Shown: positions 16,591-25,057 of the stretch, one piece after another | Layout: each line of letters begins with the position of its first letter | How positions within the stretch are numbered: position 1 is the first letter of the stretch | Source of the DNA: an uncultured Corynebacterium sp. | GTDB lineage: Bacteria > Actinomycetota > Actinomycetes > Mycobacteriales > Mycobacteriaceae | Length of the DNA: 64,000 bases | Assembly: GCF_946998835.1 (NCBI RefSeq) | Contig: NZ_CAMQAZ010000004.1 | Coordinates: 58,076 to 122,075 of the forward strand | Direction of reading: 5' to 3' | The notes under the pieces: model-generated | The model's input: the letters and a program-made list of their open reading frames with translations, nothing else | Told to the model about the DNA's origin: nothing | Database searches by the model: none | Made by a program: the position numbers and the translations under genes

Positions 16591-17886
16591 CTAGTGATCT
16601 TCGACGAGCTCGCGGAGCCGTGCGAAGATGGCCGAACCATCGTGGCGAATACCGTCATGCTGGAATGCATTGGTCACATGTGGTCGCAGATCTCGGTAGC
16701 TGTTGGCTGTCTCCATGGAGTACTCGAACGGTACGAAAATGTCATCGAGATAAACCGCGGCTGCCGAGGTTGGGGCGTCGGCAAGCAAACGCGCGGAATC
16801 ATACGGTGAGCTTTCCCAGGTGTGCTGCGCCAATTCTTCGGCTTTTTCCTTGAACGGAATAAGCGCGGAATCTTCGTCGAATTGCCAGGGGAAAATGTGC
16901 TCGCCGGTGAGGTAAAACGGCTCGTCTCCTGCGGGATTGGCGTTTTCTTCGAAACCTAGAATTTCCTCGCGAATGCGGTGTGCCGCCCAATTCGTTGTGG
17001 ACTGGTCCCCGACACCGCCATAAATGGATTCGTGAATCGCGGCGTATAGCGGCCCCTCGGCGAAACTCACGCGGGAGCCGACATCGGCCAGAAAATCAGT
17101 GCGCAATTGCTTTTCGCCATTGCGAATGTGGAACGGCTCTTCCAACAAATACGCCAGGTTGTGGAATCCATCTCCACGACCCAATTCAATTCCGATGGTG
17201 CGGAATCGGCGAGAACTCAGGCGCTCACCTGTGGGGAGAGTTTCTGCAGATTGCTCCAGGTGCGCGCAGATTTCTCGAATGCGGTTCTCAGCCCACGGGT
17301 ATTCACGATAAAAGCGTTCATGCCGGGTGCGCAGCTTCGCATATGTCGTGCGATAGAGGTCATCAGCGCCGCAGTCCAGAACAGGCAAACCACCTGTGAG
17401 ATAGGCATGTTCCACCGATTCCGGATAGCGACTGAGATACGAAGTAATACAAAAACCACCAAAGGACTGGCCATACAGCGACCATTTCTCAATGCCCAAG
17501 TGCTTTCGAAGTGCTTCCGCATCTTCGACGATGTATTCCTGACGCAATTGTGCGAGCCGCGCAGTCGGAATATCCGCAATATTGGCCGCATCAATTCGAT
17601 GCGAGCGCCCCGTGCCACGCTGATCCAGCAAAATGACGCGGAATTCCTTTAGTGCCTCGCCAATTACTCCATTAGCGCCCACCGGACGCGGCGCCGGGAA
17701 GCCAGGGCCTCCCTGCAAATAGACAATTGCCGGCGCATTCTCATTTCCAGGCGCATAAATTTCTCGCGCAAAGAGCTCAAATGTCGCGGCATTCGCAGCT
17801 TCGGTAAAAGGATCCCAGGGAACCTCAAGGGTGTGTTCCTGAATAATGTGCCCAAAATGCCTGCTTGCAGTACTCGTCGATGCCAT
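16591..17886 (-). CDS. Alpha/beta hydrolase, prolyl aminopeptidase-like (S33)
   Basis: A 431-residue hydrolase in which YLQGGPGFPAPRP (oxyanion-hole HGGPG-type motif), LLDQRGTGRS and the nucleophile elbow GQSFGGF (Ser) follow the proline iminopeptidase family. It is longer than bacterial prolyl aminopeptidases (about 310-330) because of a large helical lid between the nucleophile and the C-terminal part, as in the longer S33 members. The catalytic Asp and His are probably in DDIFVPFE and QHDGIRHDG. The ATG follows GAGGAG, 15 bp after the UPF0126 gene, so the two are co-transcribed. The substrate is probably an N-terminal proline dipeptide. Confidence 0.8.
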   Translation of the reverse strand: MASTSTASRHFGHIIQEHTLEVPWDPFTEAANAATFELFAREIYAPGNENAPAIVYLQGGPGFPAPRPVGANGVIGEALKEFRVILLDQRGTGRSHRIDAANIADIPTARLAQLRQEYIVEDAEALRKHLGIEKWSLYGQSFGGFCITSYLSRYPESVEHAYLTGGLPVLDCGADDLYRTTYAKLRTRHERFYREYPWAENRIREICAHLEQSAETLPTGERLSSRRFRTIGIELGRGDGFHNLAYLLEEPFHIRNGEKQLRTDFLADVGSRVSFAEGPLYAAIHESIYGGVGDQSTTNWAAHRIREEILGFEENANPAGDEPFYLTGEHIFPWQFDEDSALIPFKEKAEELAQHTWESSPYDSARLLADAPTSAAAVYLDDIFVPFEYSMETANSYRDLRPHVTNAFQHDGIRHDGSAIFARLRELVEDH

Positions 17887-17901
17887 GTCTCTACCGCTCC
17901 T

Positions 17902-19005
17902 CTAATCCCGCTGCTCGTATTTCTTCATTAGCTTTGCGACGAGCAAATCGGTCGCCTCATCGTCAGCGAGAATTTGATCCAACATCTCCCGGTATTCCCG
18001 TTGCCGCAGTGCAGTATCTTCCCCGTAATCGTCATAGGAATCGCCGGATAGGTCCACACCGAAATCGGATTCGTCGCTTTCCTCTTGCACGGTCTCCTTT
18101 TGTGCCGTCGGTATCTGCAGGTCCGCTGGGAAGTCCGCATTGAACTCCTCCAGGAATTCCTCCGCGGTGGCCTCTGCGTCGGAACGCGATACTCCCCTAT
18201 CGACCTCAGCCTGAATGCGACGCTGCAGCGCCTTTTCCATCTGACGGTGACGCCAACTGCGAAGGCGCGCGGGCTCGAAGCGTCGCCCGACCTCGCGGCT
18301 CTTGCCCTCTGCGCGACGTGCGAGGACAGCAATCTGCGCCGCGGTGTCGTTCAGTGGCGCCCACTCCGAGCGTGCCGATACGCGCCAATTACCCCAGTAC
18401 CCGAGTAGCGAAAGCAGAATGCTGACAACGGGGCCGACGACCATAGACACGGCCAAAAATCCGAGATGGTGGCCTCCGATGACAATGATTGCGCAGGCCA
18501 CTGCGGGGATGACCGTGGGCTGGTTGCCGCCGAATACAGCGGGTACTCGCCCGGTTACGATGTCACGAATCATGGAGCCACCAGTGGCGGTGAAAACGCC
18601 CATCATGATGCACGGCAGAATGGGTAAGCCATACGTGACACCTTTGACCGTTCCCGTAGCGGCCCAGAGCCCCGAAACCACGGCGTCACCGTGGACCTGG
18701 ACATATTCCCAGGTCTTTCCTTTGAAATAGAAAAATCGCGCGATAAGCGCACCAGTAAACGCCAGGATTAGGTACTCCGGCTGGCTCATTGCGGCGACGG
18801 TGCCTTGGTTAATCAGAACGTCGCGAATCATGCCGCCGCCCAATGCGGAGAACAGCGCAATAAAGAAGAACCCGATAATGTCGTAGCCTCGTTGCCGGGC
18901 GATGGTGCCGCCAATGATGCCCATGAGCAGGACACCACTGACATCGGACCACCGGTACATCGACTCGATGAGCGGATCTACTTCTGCGACGTTCATGATG
19001 TTCAA
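17902..19005 (-). CDS. UPF0126/TRIC-like membrane channel with long cytosolic tail
   Basis: Two copies of the UPF0126 (TRIC-type) repeat form a seven-helix membrane domain in residues about 15-215. The paired motifs GGGMIRDVL and GGSMIRDIVTGRVP are diagnostic and line the trimeric cation pore in bacterial TRIC homologues. A charged tail of about 150 residues follows, with arginine-rich helices and an acidic end. That tail is absent from the usual ~205-residue proteins; it may bind partners or nucleic acid (inference). The ATG at 19005 has a second in-frame ATG nine bases later. Confidence 0.85.
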   Translation of the reverse strand: MNIMNVAEVDPLIESMYRWSDVSGVLLMGIIGGTIARQRGYDIIGFFFIALFSALGGGMIRDVLINQGTVAAMSQPEYLILAFTGALIARFFYFKGKTWEYVQVHGDAVVSGLWAATGTVKGVTYGLPILPCIMMGVFTATGGSMIRDIVTGRVPAVFGGNQPTVIPAVACAIIVIGGHHLGFLAVSMVVGPVVSILLSLLGYWGNWRVSARSEWAPLNDTAAQIAVLARRAEGKSREVGRRFEPARLRSWRHRQMEKALQRRIQAEVDRGVSRSDAEATAEEFLEEFNADFPADLQIPTAQKETVQEESDESDFGVDLSGDSYDDYGEDTALRQREYREMLDQILADDEATDLLVAKLMKKYEQRD

Positions 19006-19053
19006 GCTTAGACGCTGCTATTTTTCAAGCATCAACGAAAGGTCGGGATACAC

Positions 19054-19662
19054 ATGGAAAACGCTGACACCTTTGCTTTGGCACGCCCCAGCGACAGGCT
19101 CATGCGCGGCATAGCAACTGCTTCCCGCGCGCACGATGGACACTACCGAAAGGGCTCTGGCGTTCCCTATATCAGCCATCCAATGGCGGTGATGTTGATT
19201 GCGGCGAGCGTGACTAACGACGAAGACGTGCTGTTGGCAGCCCTTTTCCACGACATTTTGGAAGACGTGCCGGAGAACTACTCGCGTGCAGAGATGGAAG
19301 ATGAGTTCGGGCCTCGCGTGGTTGAGATCGTCGAGGGCGTCACCAAAGACTCTTCCCTGCCCTCGTGGCAGGAGCGTGCCGATGCCTACCTGGAGCAGCT
19401 TTCTCATGGCAGCGAGGAGTCCCTCATCGTGGCCGCTGCGGATAAGTTCCACAATCTCAGCCAGACTCTGGAGGATTTAGACCGCGATGGCCACGCTCTG
19501 TGGGAACGCTTTCGTTCAACTCCGAGCCAGCAACTGTGGTGGTACACAAGCGTCCGCAACGTGATTGCCGAACGACTGCCCGACATGCCTTTGCTAGCGG
19601 ACCTGGGCGTTCTTATTGAGAAACTAAGAACCTGGGTAGAAAATACTGAAAAGTCTGTTTAA
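19054..19662 (+). CDS. HD-domain hydrolase, small alarmone hydrolase-like
   Basis: A 202-residue single-domain HD protein. AHDGHYRKGSGVPYISHPMAV and ALFHDILEDVPE are the RelA/SpoT hydrolase metal-site motifs (first His, then HD with the ED pair), and DKFHNL provides the later Asp. No synthetase, TGS or ACT domain is present, so it matches the stand-alone (p)ppGpp hydrolase (Mesh1-type) group. It would remove pyrophosphate from (p)ppGpp or a related nucleotide using Mn2+. It is divergent from the UPF0126 gene, with 48 bp between them. Activity on other nucleotides cannot be excluded. Confidence 0.75.
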   Translation: MENADTFALARPSDRLMRGIATASRAHDGHYRKGSGVPYISHPMAVMLIAASVTNDEDVLLAALFHDILEDVPENYSRAEMEDEFGPRVVEIVEGVTKDSSLPSWQERADAYLEQLSHGSEESLIVAAADKFHNLSQTLEDLDRDGHALWERFRSTPSQQLWWYTSVRNVIAERLPDMPLLADLGVLIEKLRTWVENTEKSV

Positions 19663-19729
19663 CGGTAAGCAACGCCAACTAGATGACCGTAGGGTGCAAA
19701 GTAACTGCTTTCTAGCTTGGAGCTAATCC

Positions 19730-20338
19730 ATGAACACACAGAAACCTCGACTGCTTACGACGGACACCCTGGTAGTTCAAGAAACGCGCACGGTAATGCG
19801 CAGTGAGTACTCCATTTTCGATGAAAACGGCACCGAAATCGCCCAGATCACTCAAGCGGGCCCCCTGGGCAAGCGCATGTTGGGCATCGATATCCAATAC
19901 GACGTCTTCGATGTGGACAAGAACGGCGAAAGGGGCGACAAGCTGCTCACCCTCACCGACCCATCGAGCGCTTTCGGTGTTACCTACAAGGTACTCACAC
20001 CCAACGGCGCTCAAATCGCCACAGTCAAAACCAAGCGATTCAGCTTAAAATCACGGCTCACGTTGTCTGTCAAAGGGCTTTCCGACGTCGATGTTGACGG
20101 CGGCTACCGTGGTAAAAATTACGCGCTGACCAGCAAGGGACGCCCGGTAGCGAAGATTGACCGGCAGACTCGTGGTCTCAAGAGCGCAATATCCGGCAAG
20201 GACACCTACGCCCTGCACTTGGAGCCGAGCTTGAGCGATGAGACTCGGGCAGCGGTCATTGGTACTGCGCTGGTTATTGACATTGTCTGGCGTAAGACCA
20301 ATGAGGCGGTAGCGGTTAGCGCGACCGCGGGAGCCTAG
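19730..20338 (+). CDS. LURP-one/tubby-like beta-barrel protein
   Basis: A 202-residue protein made of regularly alternating strands (SEYSIFDENGTEIAQI, KLLTLTDPSSAF, YALTSKGRPVAKIDRQ). It ends with a hydrophobic helix, RAAVIGTALVIDIVW. This is the pattern of the LURP-one-related / tubby C-terminal family, whose bacterial members have no settled function and may bind lipid or phosphoinositide-like ligands. There is no signal peptide. TTGGAG precedes the ATG. It is convergent with the MFS gene. Confidence 0.6.
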   Translation: MNTQKPRLLTTDTLVVQETRTVMRSEYSIFDENGTEIAQITQAGPLGKRMLGIDIQYDVFDVDKNGERGDKLLTLTDPSSAFGVTYKVLTPNGAQIATVKTKRFSLKSRLTLSVKGLSDVDVDGGYRGKNYALTSKGRPVAKIDRQTRGLKSAISGKDTYALHLEPSLSDETRAAVIGTALVIDIVWRKTNEAVAVSATAGA

Positions 20339-20362
20339 GGCTCCTACCGCGAGTCCTTCCAG

Positions 20363-21688
20363 TTAAAGCGTCACCTTGTGCGGCGCCGAGACTTCCTTCA
20401 GCCTGCTGGACATAGCGACACCAACCAGCCCCATTAGCGCCAGGAAGATCAAAGCTGCCGCAGGGCCAAAGCTGGCGATAACACCCGAAAGCGCACCGAC
20501 GATGAGCAGGACAACGCCCATGATGGTGTTGGCCGCTCCGACATACTCGGTGCGCTTGTCACCTTCTGCCATGTCCACAACATAGGTCGAACGCGCCACG
20601 CGAACACCCGCGTGGACGACGGACATTGCAAAGAAACCGAGCGGGAAAATCCAAGCGTTCGCACCGGCGGAAAGCCAGTGAGCACTTGCGACCAACAAAA
20701 AGAGAACAATCGAACCGACCAGCGAAGAATAGGTCAACACCTTCTTCGAGGATTTATCCGACCAGATTCCGGCGACTTTTCCACCAACCAAAGAGGCGAA
20801 GCCTGCGGCGAGCATGAAGATACCGACATTGGCGCTTACTCCTCCGCCACCACCATCAGCTGCTTCCAGATCAGCACCTACCTGCGCACTTAAGGTCACA
20901 ATAAACGACGTAGACAGTGCTGTGACCAGCAAGAGGCTTCGGACAATCACAAAGTCGCGGAAGTTCTTATCCTCTGCAAAGAGCCGCCAGGTGTCCTTCC
21001 ACCAGGTTTTATTCGGTTCTTCCTTATCCCCCTCGTTGGTGGGCTCAACAATTCCCCGGAAAATCACAACCGCAACCACCCACGACAGTGCCGCAACAAA
21101 AATGAGGCCCGCCACGATTGGTTTGGTGACGTTGTCGCGGATGATCCACAACACCGCACCGACAATAATTGCGGCGACACCGCCCAACATCGCAGCTCGG
21201 CCACTAATCTGCCCGCGCTGCCCCTTCGGAATCGTGCGGCCCTGGACATCCTTTGAGGCCATCGAGCACAGGGCTCGGGCCGTCGCAAAGCCTGCAAGCG
21301 CGATGATGACAGCGACGCCGAGCGCCACACCTTCGAGGAACAACGCCGCCAGACCAATCAGCGCTGCCGCGACCGCTTGCCCCAACGCGCCGGCAATCCA
21401 GACGGTGGTGCGGCGAGACCGAGACTTCACCCACGGGGTGAGCGCAGCCTGCGGAAGCATCGAGCCAGACTCGCGGATTGGCACGAGCATGGCGATGAAG
21501 AAGCCCGGCGCACCAGCAGAATGCAGCAGCCATGGCAGCAGCGTCTTGGCTGCCACAATCTGGTCGCCGATATTCTGCAGACCGTTCGCCCAGACATAGC
21601 GCTTGGCGTTCGAGCGGGCATGTTTCTGCACTAACTCTGGGTTGTCCCCTGCGTCCGTGGGTGTGGCGGCTTCCGAGCTATCAGTCAT
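20363..21688 (-). CDS. MFS transporter, unknown substrate
   Basis: A polytopic carrier of about 441 residues with 12 predicted helices. I chose the ATG at 21688 (MTDSSEAAT), whose acidic N-tail leads into the helix-1 segment LQNIGDQIVAAKTLLPWLLH. A longer open frame to 21808 adds a low-complexity, basic stretch and would crowd the divergent promoter. The motif-A-like loop is KVAGIWSDKSSKK between helices 8 and 9. A drug or metabolite exporter is likely, but no subfamily was recognised. Confidence 0.75.
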   Translation of the reverse strand: MTDSSEAATPTDAGDNPELVQKHARSNAKRYVWANGLQNIGDQIVAAKTLLPWLLHSAGAPGFFIAMLVPIRESGSMLPQAALTPWVKSRSRRTTVWIAGALGQAVAAALIGLAALFLEGVALGVAVIIALAGFATARALCSMASKDVQGRTIPKGQRGQISGRAAMLGGVAAIIVGAVLWIIRDNVTKPIVAGLIFVAALSWVVAVVIFRGIVEPTNEGDKEEPNKTWWKDTWRLFAEDKNFRDFVIVRSLLLVTALSTSFIVTLSAQVGADLEAADGGGGGVSANVGIFMLAAGFASLVGGKVAGIWSDKSSKKVLTYSSLVGSIVLFLLVASAHWLSAGANAWIFPLGFFAMSVVHAGVRVARSTYVVDMAEGDKRTEYVGAANTIMGVVLLIVGALSGVIASFGPAAALIFLALMGLVGVAMSSRLKEVSAPHKVTL

Positions 21689-21830
21689 ACCTTTCACGCT
21701 ACCTGCCTGTGGCAACAGCGCTACCGCACGCGACCGTCTGCCCAGGCCAATCGAGGAATGGATCGCGCCTATCCTCTCTGCCGCTACACTCGCGGGAAGA
21801 ACACCCAACTAACCCAACGAAAGTAGAAAT

Positions 21831-23576
21831 ATGCCCGCTGACCTTTATCGACGTCTTTCCAACCTCGATGGCAAGAGCTACGGTGCATACAAATCTCTGC
21901 GTGGCTCTCACGAGCTGCCGGACCTGGACGCGACGCTATACATCGACAAGGTCCAGTCCGACCCCTACGCCCCGGCATCGCGGGCTCGTGTCCAGATTCC
22001 ACTGTCAGTGCTGGACTATCGCGGTGCGTCGCGGTCACAACCGGGCAGGTTCAGCAGGGCTGAGCTCGATTTGCTGAACCGCCGCCTCGTGCGCGCTTGT
22101 AAGAAGTATGGCCGCGGGCTGTTCATTGATTCTCCAGGCCAGCAGGTCTTGCGCCGAGCAGCTGTCGCTGAGCTCCGTGGGGATACGCATGGCGTCGATA
22201 AGCATGGCGATGTCCTACAAATCTGCCTGGAAATCCAACTGCCCGCACGCGGTCGGCGCATTATCGGGCGCGAGGCGGCGCGCTTGATCTGTGAGGATCT
22301 GTTGGACGCGCTTGACGACGCCATCGTGAACGCACCCATCGATGCGCTCGAGGCAGCCGCAGAATTGGAGTATGACCAGTGCTTTTTGCGCCGTGCGGTG
22401 GCGGACGCGGACCTGATTGGGTTTGTGGCAGACGGTGCGGTGTTGCCTCGGCAGGCGGGCAATAGCCAGTTGCCGAAGCCCGGCGCGACTGCGTTTAGCG
22501 CGCCGGAATCGTTGCAGCACAGTTTTCAGCTGCCTTCGGGGAAAACGGTGCACGGCATGGGCATTCCGCGGGGCGTGACCTTGATTGTCGGCGGTGGCTA
22601 CCACGGCAAGTCCACGCTGCTGTCCTCTCTGGTCACAGGCGTGTATGACCATGTCGCTGGCGATGGCCGCGAGTTCGTAGTCGCCGATGAGACTGCGGTT
22701 GCGCTGCGTGCCGAGGACGGCCGGGCCATCACTGGTGTGGATATTTCGCCGTTTATCAACGGTCTTCCCTCCGGTGATGACACGACTCGGTTTTCCACGG
22801 CGAACGCATCGGGGTCGACCTCCCAAGCTGCGGGTCTGATGGAGGCGCTGGGTGCCGGCGCGCGCGTGCTGCTCATCGATGAGGACACCTCCGCGACCAA
22901 CTTCATGATTCGCGATGAGCGCATGCGCCGCCTCATCCCCGATGACCGCGAGCCGATTACTCCACTGGTCGCGCGGGTCCGCGAGCTGTGGGAGGACCAC
23001 GGCATCTCCACGGTCATCGTCGCTGGCGGTTCTGGCGCATTCATCGATGTCGCGGACACCGTGATTGCTATGGATGCGTACACGCCTTACGACGTCACCG
23101 AGCGCGCCCGTGAACTGCGCGAATCTGCCACTCCGGCTGCGCCATCGCCAGCTTTTTCGCAGATCGGTGAGCGTTTATTGCGGGCTGACTTCCCTGCCGG
23201 TGGGAGCCGTGGTGGTCACCGGCATGGCGGTCGCGGTGGTCGTGGCGGTCGCGGCGGGCGCGGTGCGAAACCACCTAAGCCACCGCGTGCTCGTGGTCTG
23301 GAGCTGATTCAGGTGGGCAAGGACAATCTTGACTTGCGCGCTGTCAGCCAATTGATGGATTCCTCCCAAACAGAAGCCATTGCCCGGATTCTGGGGGCCG
23401 TCGTCAAGCAGCTCGATGGACGTACTGACCTCACCGAGCTTATCCAGCGCGAATACGACAACTTTTGTCATTCGCTCTTCGACGCGACAGCTGAGTTCAC
23501 CAACTCTGGTCATTTGGCCGAGCCACGTGTCCAAGAGGTTGCGGCGGCAATCAACAGGCTTCGGCTCTTGCGGTAG
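21831..23576 (+). CDS. ABC-class P-loop ATPase (PF09818-type) with RGG tract
   Basis: A soluble 581-residue ATPase of the family known as predicted ATPase of the ABC class, whose eukaryotic relative MRB1590 acts in trypanosome RNA editing. The N-terminal domain (1-240) is mixed alpha/beta. The P-loop is GGGYHGKSTLL near residue 255, Walker B is RVLLIDEDTSATN near 345, and a switch-like segment is IVAGGSGAFIDVAD. Residues about 459-485 are an RGG/glycine tract (GGHRHGGRGGRGGRGGRG). The C-terminal domain is helical. RNA binding is plausible from the homologue and the RGG tract, but is inference. It is monocistronic, divergent from the MFS gene. Confidence 0.8.
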   Translation: MPADLYRRLSNLDGKSYGAYKSLRGSHELPDLDATLYIDKVQSDPYAPASRARVQIPLSVLDYRGASRSQPGRFSRAELDLLNRRLVRACKKYGRGLFIDSPGQQVLRRAAVAELRGDTHGVDKHGDVLQICLEIQLPARGRRIIGREAARLICEDLLDALDDAIVNAPIDALEAAAELEYDQCFLRRAVADADLIGFVADGAVLPRQAGNSQLPKPGATAFSAPESLQHSFQLPSGKTVHGMGIPRGVTLIVGGGYHGKSTLLSSLVTGVYDHVAGDGREFVVADETAVALRAEDGRAITGVDISPFINGLPSGDDTTRFSTANASGSTSQAAGLMEALGAGARVLLIDEDTSATNFMIRDERMRRLIPDDREPITPLVARVRELWEDHGISTVIVAGGSGAFIDVADTVIAMDAYTPYDVTERARELRESATPAAPSPAFSQIGERLLRADFPAGGSRGGHRHGGRGGRGGRGGRGAKPPKPPRARGLELIQVGKDNLDLRAVSQLMDSSQTEAIARILGAVVKQLDGRTDLTELIQREYDNFCHSLFDATAEFTNSGHLAEPRVQEVAAAINRLRLLR

Positions 23577-23664
23577 CGAGCCGAAGGTTAGCGGGCTGCG
23601 GAACGGCACACCAGCGGCTGCCGCAGCAAACTTCCTCATCTGATTCCGGCGTTAGGTATTGACC

Positions 23665-23679
23665 TTGACGCGGCGTCAA
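23665..23679. promoter_or_regulatory. MerR-type operator of the TipA-like regulator
   Basis: A perfect palindrome, TTGACGC-G-GCGTCAA, lies 8 bp before the ATG of the MerR-family gene, next to a TTGACC hexamer at 23659-23664. This is the arrangement of autoregulated actinobacterial MerR promoters, in which the palindrome lies in the spacer of the gene's own promoter. Confidence 0.7.
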
Positions 23680-23687
23680 ACAGAAAG

Positions 23688-24476
23688 ATGATTTCCGTGA
23701 GCAACAACGACAACGAGTACACCATCGGCGAGGCAGCCGAACTCCTGGGCGTTACCACGCGCACGCTGCGACACTGGGATGCCATCGGGCTGCTCAGCCC
23801 GCAGTATCGCACGTGGTCCGACTACCGCCTCTACACCGATGAGGATATCGACACCGCGCTGGAGATTCTGGTCTATCGAGCCGCTGGTGTGCCGTTGAAG
23901 GCTATCGAGGAGTTCATCCACGACGATTCTTCCCCGAGAAGTCGGAAAGATCGTTTGCTCGCACAGCGAACAGTTCTCACCGAGAAGATCGCTGACCTGC
24001 ACCATATGGTGCAGTCTCTGGACAAACTGATTGAGGAAGGACACACAATGGAAGCAAAGACGAAGGCAAAGCTCTTGGGCCGCGATTGGCAGAATCTAGA
24101 AGCCGAAGCTGAGGAACGCTGGGGTGACACTACCGAGTGGGAGCAGTCCCAGCAGGCCCAGGAAAAAATGGACGATAACGACTGGGCTGCTCTTGAGGCA
24201 GAGGCTAAGGATTTTGCCGATGCGCTTGCCGACGCTGCCGAGCGACACGTGGAGCCAGGTTCCGAAGAGGCGGCCGAGCTAGTTGACCGTCACTTGGCCT
24301 CTATTACCCGCTTCTACGAGGCTGGCCGAGAAAAGCAGATTCTGTTGGCACGCATGTACGTCGCTGATTCCCGGTTTGACCGGTATTATCGCGGCAATGC
24401 CGGCTACCTGCTGGAATTGATTGAAGCTCAGGCTCGTAAGGAAGGGATTGACCCGGCTACTGCCGAGTGGCGGTAG
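23688..24476 (+). CDS. MerR-family regulator with TipAS-like domain
   Basis: A 262-residue regulator. Residues 10-80 form the MerR winged helix (YTIGEAAELLGVTTRTLRHW, then DYRLYTDEDI). A coiled-coil dimerisation helix covers 85-125, and the helical C-terminal half (130-262) resembles the TipAS antibiotic-binding globin-like domain, ending in YVADSRFDRYYRG and YLLELIEAQ. TipA-type proteins bind thiopeptide or other antibiotics and activate their own promoter. The upstream palindrome supports autoregulation. A GTG at 23697 is an alternative start. As in other tipA genes, an internal start near 24048 could give a ligand-domain-only form. Confidence 0.85.
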   Translation: MISVSNNDNEYTIGEAAELLGVTTRTLRHWDAIGLLSPQYRTWSDYRLYTDEDIDTALEILVYRAAGVPLKAIEEFIHDDSSPRSRKDRLLAQRTVLTEKIADLHHMVQSLDKLIEEGHTMEAKTKAKLLGRDWQNLEAEAEERWGDTTEWEQSQQAQEKMDDNDWAALEAEAKDFADALADAAERHVEPGSEEAAELVDRHLASITRFYEAGREKQILLARMYVADSRFDRYYRGNAGYLLELIEAQARKEGIDPATAEWR

Positions 24477-24554
24477 GTGGCAGGTGGCGGGTGACGCTAG
24501 GCGGCGGGCGGTAGCCTTTCATCCATGCCTTTCCACCCGGGGGCTGAATCCGCT

Positions 24555-24560
24555 TAGAAT
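24555..24560 (+). promoter_or_regulatory. Candidate -10 box, leaderless start
   Basis: TAGAAT lies exactly 6 nt before the ATG at 24567, with no Shine-Dalgarno between, so the transcript probably begins at the start codon. Confidence 0.5.
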
Positions 24561-24566
24561 TGACCC

Positions 24567-24893
24567 ATGAAGATTTCTCGCTCCGTCACCTACCGCACTA
24601 TCGCCGCTGTGATCATCGGCATAGTTGCTGTCTTGGGTGCCGTTGCTGTGACTCCGACCGTCAGGCAGGCGATTGACGGTAACAAGGCCTCAACTCAGAA
24701 ATACGAAGAGCACCGTTTCTCCGGTTCTTCGTCCTCGGTTGATGCTTTCCAAGCGTGGTTTGACGGTGGCGAGTTCGTCGAGCCGACCGTGGAAACTCTT
24801 GATCTGCGCGAGCTGAAGGTTAATGACACCCAGGTCGCTCACGCTGGCGACATCATCTACAAGGATGAAGACGGCAATTTCTGGGTGAAGTAA
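24567..24893 (+). CDS. Small membrane-anchored extracellular protein (unassigned)
   Basis: No family was recognised. The protein has 108 residues with a short basic N-terminus, one hydrophobic helix (IAAVIIGIVAVLGAVAVTP, residues 12-30) and an 75-residue acidic outer part ending in DEDGNFWVK. There is no lipobox, so it is either anchored by the helix or cleaved after it. It is monocistronic. Confidence 0.65.
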   Translation: MKISRSVTYRTIAAVIIGIVAVLGAVAVTPTVRQAIDGNKASTQKYEEHRFSGSSSSVDAFQAWFDGGEFVEPTVETLDLRELKVNDTQVAHAGDIIYKDEDGNFWVK

Positions 24894-25057
24894 CTCACGC
24901 CGGAAAAACGGGGATGGATTACCGATATTTACTGTTGCCAGATTAATCTCAATTGGATAGCACTGGCACGCTCTAGTGTTGCGGAGTCACGAGCATTCTG
25001 CCCGTCCCCCTTTTTTCCATTCTTGCAACGCGCCCTCGTTTTCAGGAGTATTCCACT

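Noticed and set aside
20814..21599. 261-codon plus-strand frame
   Set aside because: Antisense to the MFS gene; the translation is threonine/alanine/proline-rich and lacks hydrophobic helices or motifs.
22215..23000. 261-codon minus-strand frame
   Set aside because: Antisense to the ABC-class ATPase; no motif, and it is interrupted by the real P-loop coding region.
23205..23270. G-rich repetitive stretch resembling a repeat array
   Set aside because: It is the in-frame coding sequence of the RGG tract, not a CRISPR or non-coding repeat.
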